Under the pieces are notes generated by a model. That model did not search any database. It was given only the letters and a program-made list of their open reading frames with translations, and was not told the origin of the DNA. This document shows positions 59,150-64,000 of a stretch of DNA of 64,000 bases, piece by piece. Location: the NCBI RefSeq assembly GCF_006094275.1, contig NZ_CP034412.1, positions 2,542,001-2,606,000 of the forward strand, written 5' to 3'. The stretch is from Glutamicibacter creatinolyticus. Lineage in GTDB: Bacteria > Actinomycetota > Actinomycetes > Actinomycetales > Micrococcaceae. The translations under genes were made by a program, and so were the position numbers. Numbering within the stretch: the first letter of the stretch is position 1; the number at the start of each line of letters is the position of its first letter.

Positions 59150-60640
59150 ATGCACAGCTACGACTTCCCCCACGGCCACCAGTTCATCAACGGCGCCTGG
59201 CGCCGCGGCGGCGGCCAGCGGGTGGAGCGGATCAATCCCGCCACCGGCACCGTCCTGGAAACCATCGACTACGCCAGCGCCGAGGACGTGGAGGATGCGG
59301 TGCGCGCGGCCCACACCGCCTTCGGGTCCTGGTCGCGGCTGACCCCCGCCGAACGCTCCGGGCACCTGCTGGCGCTGGCGCGCGAACTGGAATCCCGGGC
59401 CGAACTGCTGGCCGCGGTGGAAACCGCGCAGACCGGCAAGAGCATCCGCATGTCCACCGAGTTCGACGTGCCCGGCTCCATCGACAACGTGAACTTCTTC
59501 GCCGGGGCGGCGCGCCACCTGCAGGGCCTGGCGGCCGGGGACTACGCCGGAAACTCCACCTCAATGGTGCGCCGCGAGCCGGTCGGGGTCATCGGTTCGA
59601 TCTGCCCCTGGAACTACCCGCTGCAAATGGCCGCGTGGAAGATCCTGCCGGCGATCGCCGCCGGGAACACCATCGTGCTCAAGCCCAGTGAGCTCACCCC
59701 CGGCACCACGCTGCTCTTCGCCGAGGCCGCCCACGCCGCCGGGCTGCCGGCCGGGGTGATCAACGTGGTGGTCGGTCCGGGGCCGAGCGTGGGTGAACAA
59801 CTCGTGGGCCACCGGTTGGTGCGGATGAGCTCCTTCACCGGTTCCACCGCGGTGGGCCGGCGCATCATGGCCCTGGCCGCGGAAACCGGCAAGCGGGTGC
59901 ACCTGGAACTGGGCGGCAAGGCCCCGTTCGTGGTGTTCGACGACGCGGACCTGGAGGCCGCGGCACACGGCGCGGTGGCCGCCTGCACCATCAACGCCGG
60001 GCAGGACTGCACGGCCGCCACCCGCGCCTACGTGCACAGCTCGGTCTTCGAGGCGTTCACCGCCCGGGTCACCGAGCTGATGGAAACCATGGTGGTGGGA
60101 GATCCCACGGACCCGGACACGGACATGGGGTCCCTGATCAGCGACACCCACCTGCGCCGGGTCGCCGCCATGGTGGACCAGGCGCTCGCCCAGGGCGCCA
60201 CGGTGCGCACCGGCGGAACCCGGCTGCCGCGCCCTGGCTCATTCTTCCGTCCCACGCTGATCACCGGGGCCCGGCAGGATTCGGCGATCGTGCAGCAGGA
60301 GGTGTTCGGCCCGGTGCTGGTCGCCCTGCCTTTTGACACGGACAATGAGGCGATCACCCTGGCGAACGACACCCCCTATGGCCTGGCGGCCAGCGCCTGG
60401 ACGCGGGATGTGAACCGGGCCCTGCGCGCCGCGGCGGAGATCGAGGCAGGCTGTGTGTGGATCAACGAGCACATCCCGATCATCTCCGAGATGCCGCACG
60501 GCGGCTACAAGGCCTCGGGGCAGGGCAAGGACATGAGCCAGTACTCCTTCGACGAGTACACGAACATCAAGCACGTGCTGCTCTCCCACGAACGGGCCGC
60601 GCACCGCCCGTGGCAGGACACGGTGTTCCGCCAGCGCTAG
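59150..60640 (+). CDS. Aldehyde dehydrogenase (aminobutyraldehyde/betaine-aldehyde type)
   Basis: A 496-residue aldehyde dehydrogenase: catalytic Cys in NAGQDCTAATRAYV (about 287), general-base Glu in VHLELGGKAPFVVF (about 253), cofactor motif GSTAVGRRI, and SICPWNYPLQMAAWKILPA. The sequence resembles gamma-aminobutyraldehyde and betaine-aldehyde dehydrogenases (FDEYTNIKHVLLS near the end). GGAAAGGGA precedes the ATG. It probably oxidises the aldehyde formed by the flavin oxidase upstream. Its stop shares the sequence CTAG (60637-60640) with the stop of the convergent gene. Confidence 0.93.
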   Translation: MHSYDFPHGHQFINGAWRRGGGQRVERINPATGTVLETIDYASAEDVEDAVRAAHTAFGSWSRLTPAERSGHLLALARELESRAELLAAVETAQTGKSIRMSTEFDVPGSIDNVNFFAGAARHLQGLAAGDYAGNSTSMVRREPVGVIGSICPWNYPLQMAAWKILPAIAAGNTIVLKPSELTPGTTLLFAEAAHAAGLPAGVINVVVGPGPSVGEQLVGHRLVRMSSFTGSTAVGRRIMALAAETGKRVHLELGGKAPFVVFDDADLEAAAHGAVAACTINAGQDCTAATRAYVHSSVFEAFTARVTELMETMVVGDPTDPDTDMGSLISDTHLRRVAAMVDQALAQGATVRTGGTRLPRPGSFFRPTLITGARQDSAIVQQEVFGPVLVALPFDTDNEAITLANDTPYGLAASAWTRDVNRALRAAAEIEAGCVWINEHIPIISEMPHGGYKASGQGKDMSQYSFDEYTNIKHVLLSHERAAHRPWQDTVFRQR

Positions 60641-61761
60641 GAGCCGCAGACCAGCCGGCGCAGCAGCTCGGTGGCCTGCCCCGGGGTGGTGGTGGCGAAG
60701 AAGTAGCTGGCCAGCTCCTGCTGCCCGGCACTGCCGGCCCGGCCCAGTTCCAGGACCCGCTCGGCCAGGTCCTGGCCCGCCGCCGCGGAGCCCAGCAGCT
60801 GGTCGGCCGGCAGCCGGCGGGTCAATTCGCAGTCCTGGCTGCCAACCGCCAGCAGCGGCACATTCAGCGCGATCGCGTCATAGGCCATCGCCGAGATGTC
60901 GCAGATCGCCACGTCGCTTTCGGCCAGGGACTGGCCGGGGTCGGCGACTGGGTCCAGGTGCGCAGCGTACTCCCGGCGCAGCCCGGCCAGCAGCTTGCCC
61001 ACCTGCGCCGAGGTGTCCCCGGTCTTCGGGTGCGGCCTGAAGCGCAGCTCAATGCGCTCGTCCCCGGCCAACGCCTCCAGCAGCTGGACGCCATGGGTTT
61101 CCAGCGAGGAGTAGCCCATCGCCTTCGAATCGCCCTCCCAGGTGGGGGCGTAGAGCACCCGCAGCCGGCGCAGCCCGGTGGTGCGGGTAATCCCATCCAG
61201 CTGTGGGCGCCCGATCGGCACCAGCGCGGCCGGGTCAAAGCGCGGGATGTGCGCCCTGATGCGCTCGATGGCCGCCGGCCCGGCCACCGCCACCCGGTCG
61301 TAGGCCTTGAGCTGGTTGGAGACCATGGAGATCTTCTCGCTCTCCCCATGGTTCAGGTGCACGTGCAGCGGGCCGTTCATCCGCAGCATCGTGAAGTTGC
61401 CCTGTGCGTTGTTCACGTAGCAGATGGTCCTGGTCCCGGCCTTGGCCAGGCGCTGCTCGACCTGTTCCATGGAGCGGGAGAAGAACACCGGCAGCCCGGT
61501 CATCTGAAGCAGCTGGCGGGCGGTGAGCGCGTTCATCACCACGATTCCGATCCGCGCCCCGGATTCGGCCAGGGCCTCGAAGGGACGCAGCCACACCTGC
61601 AGCTGGTAGATCTGGCTGGGCGGTTCGGAGAAGAACAGGACCGTGTGCGTCTGGCGCAGTTCCCGGTGCTGGGCGTTGATGCTGCGGCGCACCGCCGGTT
61701 CGGCGGCCAGGGCTCGGGCCCGGCCCACGGCCAGGCGCAGTTGTCGGGTGATCAGGGACAT
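60637..61761 (-). CDS. CDP-glycerol glycerophosphotransferase-like protein
   Basis: A 374-residue protein of the TagB/TagF-like CDP-glycerol glycerophosphotransferase superfamily. Features are the nucleotide-binding half with RVLYAPTWEGDSKAMGYSS (about 198-216), RFRPHPKTG and the late ESDVAICDISAMAYDAIALN, all typical of teichoic acid polymerases. Family enzymes extend poly-glycerol or ribitol phosphate chains on the inner membrane face. No other wall-polymer genes are adjacent, and the N-terminal amphipathic region is short. It is convergent with the aldehyde dehydrogenase with no intergenic space. Confidence 0.82.
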   Translation of the reverse strand: MSLITRQLRLAVGRARALAAEPAVRRSINAQHRELRQTHTVLFFSEPPSQIYQLQVWLRPFEALAESGARIGIVVMNALTARQLLQMTGLPVFFSRSMEQVEQRLAKAGTRTICYVNNAQGNFTMLRMNGPLHVHLNHGESEKISMVSNQLKAYDRVAVAGPAAIERIRAHIPRFDPAALVPIGRPQLDGITRTTGLRRLRVLYAPTWEGDSKAMGYSSLETHGVQLLEALAGDERIELRFRPHPKTGDTSAQVGKLLAGLRREYAAHLDPVADPGQSLAESDVAICDISAMAYDAIALNVPLLAVGSQDCELTRRLPADQLLGSAAAGQDLAERVLELGRAGSAGQQELASYFFATTTPGQATELLRRLVCGS

Positions 61762-61856
61762 GGCTTAAGTCTACGGAACCACCGCGCCCGCCCTGCCCGG
61801 CGCGCCACGGGCCGGCTTGGCCGCCGGCTCGACCGCCGGTTCGGCGGGCTCCTGCG

Positions 61857-62846
61857 CTATTTGCCTGCCGCGGCGGCCAGGTCATCGACCTGGGCGCCCA
61901 TCCAGCCGACGTAGTCCTCATCCGGGCCCATGGTCTCGGCGAAGTCGACCACCGGCACCGAATGGGCCTCGGCGGTGGAGCGGATCGCGACGCTGTCGTG
62001 CCCCTCGGTCTGGATGTTGTAGGCCAACAGGTCAATCTGTCCGTCGGCGAGCGCATCGTTCATCTTCTTCAGGGTCTGCGGCGGGATGTCGCCGCCGGCC
62101 TCGACCGCTTCGCTCAGCCCCTGCGGGGTGGCGTCGTGCATCCCGGCGTCCTTCAGCAGGTAGAAGGGCACCGGCTCGGTCATCGCAAAGCTCTTGCCGT
62201 CCAGCCCGGCGGCCGCCGCCCGGTCCTTCAGTTCCTGCAGCTCGGTGCTGAACTGCTCGGCGTTGGACTGGAACTGCTCGGCGTGCTGCGGGTCGAGTTT
62301 GCCGAACTCGCTGGCCAACCGCTCCCCCAGGGCCTGCATCGAGTCCAGGTCGAACCAGACGTGCTCGTTGTACCCGGCATGCTGGTGGCCCTCATGCCCG
62401 CCATGCTCGTGCTCGTGCTCTCCTTGTTCATCGTGCCCGGCCTCGGCGCTCGCTTCGACGGCCTCGGGCGAGGTGTCCACGGCGTGGATCTGCTGGGCCA
62501 CCTGTTCGGAGGGCATTGAGGAGATCAGCTGGTCCATGAAGGCGTCGTAGCCGCCGCCGTTGGCCAGCACCACCTCGGCCTTGGAAATGGTCAGCTTGTC
62601 CCGTGCGGTGGGCTCGTAGGAGTGCGGGTCCTGGGCCGGGGAGGAGATGATCTCGGTGGCCTGCACGCGGTCGGCGCCAATGCGCTGGGCAATGTCACGG
62701 TAGACGTTGGTGGTGGCGACCACCTCAATGGCATCGGGGTTCTGTTGCTCCTGCGGGGACTGGGCGCTGCCCTGGGCGCACCCGGCCAGGATCAGTGCGC
62801 CCACCGGCAGCAGCAGAAGCGTCGGGGTCAGGTGGCGTGCGGTCAC
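61857..62846 (-). CDS. Zinc ABC transporter substrate-binding lipoprotein, ZnuA/AztC type
   Basis: A 329-residue cluster A-I metal-binding protein. The lipobox GALILAGCAQ places the Cys near residue 22. The conserved motifs are VVATTNVYRDIAQRIGADRV, DPHSYEPTARD with the first metal His, a His/Glu-rich loop of about 25 residues (about 140-165; HEHEHGGHEGHQH) typical of zinc receptors, YNEHVWFD with the second His, and MTEPVPFYLL. The last usual Asp/Glu ligand may be in NIQTEGHDS. GTG at 62846 follows GGAG by eight bases; an ATG at 62858 is possible. ATPase and permease genes would be expected downstream but none is seen to 61.8 kb; here the next gene is unrelated. Confidence 0.9.
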   Translation of the reverse strand: MTARHLTPTLLLLPVGALILAGCAQGSAQSPQEQQNPDAIEVVATTNVYRDIAQRIGADRVQATEIISSPAQDPHSYEPTARDKLTISKAEVVLANGGGYDAFMDQLISSMPSEQVAQQIHAVDTSPEAVEASAEAGHDEQGEHEHEHGGHEGHQHAGYNEHVWFDLDSMQALGERLASEFGKLDPQHAEQFQSNAEQFSTELQELKDRAAAAGLDGKSFAMTEPVPFYLLKDAGMHDATPQGLSEAVEAGGDIPPQTLKKMNDALADGQIDLLAYNIQTEGHDSVAIRSTAEAHSVPVVDFAETMGPDEDYVGWMGAQVDDLAAAAGK

Positions 62847-62874
62847 GGGCGGCTCCATTCCAAAGAATCACTAA

Positions 62875-62911
62875 TGAGAACTATTCTACATTAATGTGAG
62901 AATGGTTCGCA
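62875..62911. promoter_or_regulatory. Two Zur-like 7-1-7 sites
   Basis: TGAGAACTATTCTAC (62875-62889) and TGAGAATGGTTCGCA (62897-62911) approximate the TGAnAAT-n-ATTnTCA pattern of zinc uptake regulators. They lie at the start region of the zinc receptor gene and overlap the last codons of the upstream YibE/F gene. Each has two to three mismatches. Confidence 0.5.
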
Positions 62912-64000
62912 CCAGCGGTTTCGGCGCCGGCTCGCCGGGCCCGCGGCAGGGTCCCATGGGCTCCCCCGGTTCCGGTGGCCTTGACCACCAGCACGGCGAT
63001 CAGCGTGGTCACCGGGATCGCCAGCACCAGCCCGATCGAGCCAATCAGGATGCGGATGACCTCCTCGGCCATCGACCCGGTGCTCAGCGTGCTGCCCACC
63101 CCCTGGTTGCTCAGCGCCGCGATCGCCAGGATCGGCAGCGCCGCCCCGGCGTAGGCGAAGGCGATCGTGTACACGGTGGAGGCGATGTGGTCCCGCCCGA
63201 TGCGCATCCCCTTGGCGAACAGTTCGCCGGCCGTGGCCCGCGGCGCGGCCTCGGCCAGCTCCCAGACGGTGGCGGACTGGGTGATGGTCACGTCGTTGAG
63301 CACCCCCAGCCCGCCGATCAGCAGCCCGCAAATCAGCAGCCCCGTTAACGACACCTGCGGCGCCACCGTGGACAGGGTCAACGCGTGCTCATCGGTGGCC
63401 CCGGTCAACGCCGCCGCATCGGTCAGCCACACGGCCAGCCAGGCGGTGACGCCCAGCCCGAAGAGGGTGCCCAGCAGCGCCGTGGAGGTCTTCGCGTTCA
63501 GGCCGTGGGCAAAATACAGCGCCCCGAACATGATCACCGTGGAACCCACCAGCGCCACCAGCACCGGGTTCTGCCCCTCCAGCAGGGCCGGGACCATGAA
63601 CATCATCATGAACGCCACCCCGCCCAGCAGCCCGATCAGTGCCCGCCCGCCACGCCACCCGGCGACCAGCACCACCACCAGCGCGTAGGCCAGGGCCAGC
63701 AGCACCATCGGGGTGGTGCGCACGAAATCGACGAAGACATAGGGCACCGCCTCGGTGCTGGCCCCCGCCAAATCCAGGTAGCGCACCCGATCCCCGGAAC
63801 CCACATCCCGGGAGCTGAGCGTTTCGGGCGGCACCTCCAGCTGGATCTCCGCCCCGCCGCCGTCGGGCATCACGTAGGTGACCGGGCACTGCAGCTCCTT
63901 GCCGCCCACCTCGTCCAGCCCCTGGCTGGAGGGGCAGATCTGCGACTCGGTGCGGGTGACCGTGCCGGTGGACATCTGCACCGACCCGCTGGTGTCCATC
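62881..64000 (-). CDS. YibE/F-family membrane protein (5' end outside window)
   Basis: At least 372 residues of a YibE/YibF-like multi-pass protein; the frame reaches the right edge, so the N-terminus may be missing. An extracytoplasmic N-terminal part (about 1-85 as visible) contains two cysteines (QICPSSQ, LQCPVTY); seven or eight helices follow, with LGVLNDVTITQSATVWEL and GRDHIASTVYTIAFAYAG, the most conserved YibE/F segments. The C-terminus ends HSHINVE. Function is unsettled; family members have been tied to transport. Same strand as the zinc receptor, whose Zur-like sites overlap its end. Confidence 0.88.
   Translation of the reverse strand, partial: MDTSGSVQMSTGTVTRTESQICPSSQGLDEVGGKELQCPVTYVMPDGGGAEIQLEVPPETLSSRDVGSGDRVRYLDLAGASTEAVPYVFVDFVRTTPMVLLALAYALVVVLVAGWRGGRALIGLLGGVAFMMMFMVPALLEGQNPVLVALVGSTVIMFGALYFAHGLNAKTSTALLGTLFGLGVTAWLAVWLTDAAALTGATDEHALTLSTVAPQVSLTGLLICGLLIGGLGVLNDVTITQSATVWELAEAAPRATAGELFAKGMRIGRDHIASTVYTIAFAYAGAALPILAIAALSNQGVGSTLSTGSMAEEVIRILIGSIGLVLAIPVTTLIAVLVVKATGTGGAHGTLPRARRAGAETAGANHSHINVE

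Overview
The window is GC-rich (well above 60% by eye), gene-dense bacterial chromosome. Gene content and order point to an Actinomycete, most likely a Micrococcaceae member of the Arthrobacter/Glutamicibacter type. This is inferred from protein families, a MrpA-MrpB fusion, an HU-like protein starting at TTG, and frequent leaderless-looking promoters; no marker gene was searched. I see no phage, insertion sequence or CRISPR array.

Layout. 1-2.0 kb: an ECF-type thiamine/pyrimidine importer on the minus strand, with two paralogous substrate-binding (YkoE-type) genes, each behind its own TPP riboswitch, then the start of the ATPase gene. 2.4-8.75 kb: a six-gene Mrp Na+/H+ antiporter operon (A/B fused, C, D, E, F, G). 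9-15.2 kb: MFS permease, dcd, a VanY-type carboxypeptidase, a low-GC lipoprotein gene bracketed by a duplicated vanY 3' end, class I fumarase, SseB-domain protein. 15.4-22.3 kb: tRNA-Gly(CCC), AEC permease, a polar amino acid ABC importer (binding protein, permease, ATPase), a membrane-anchored protein, an MFS exporter and an OmdA-like protein. 22.4-30.9 kb: a thioredoxin/NHL protein, then a copper-handling cluster (lipoprotein, CopD-CtaG fusion, Dyp peroxidase, PCuAC chaperone, CopC, membrane protein). 31-34.9 kb: HU, SDR, DUF1992, the ribosomal operon rpmB-rpmG-rpsN behind a ~300-nt leader, and MarR.

35-60.6 kb is the most distinctive part: an amine/polyamine catabolic island. It has a spermidine/putrescine-type ABC importer with two binding proteins, an Lrp regulator with a class III aminotransferase, an acyl-CoA dehydrogenase, a PucR regulator beside MmsA plus a second aminotransferase, an aldehyde dehydrogenase with an APC permease and an AraC regulator, a TetR regulator divergent from a copper amine oxidase, a His-rich membrane protein translationally overlapping the oxidase, a flavin amine oxidase and another aldehyde dehydrogenase. 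Three chemically different deamination routes (PLP, copper/TPQ, FAD) thus sit with three aldehyde dehydrogenases and four regulators of different families. Two strong palindromes overlap the putative -10 boxes of the two oxidase transcripts.

60.6-64 kb: a CDP-glycerol glycerophosphotransferase-like protein, a zinc-binding lipoprotein of the ZnuA type with Zur-like sites upstream, and a truncated YibE/F membrane protein.

The best candidates for something undescribed are the His-rich membrane protein coupled to the Cys-tailed copper amine oxidase, the tandem TPP-riboswitch/ykoE duplication with Shine-Dalgarno hairpins, and the lipoprotein inserted at the end of vanY. All of these are inferences from sequence.
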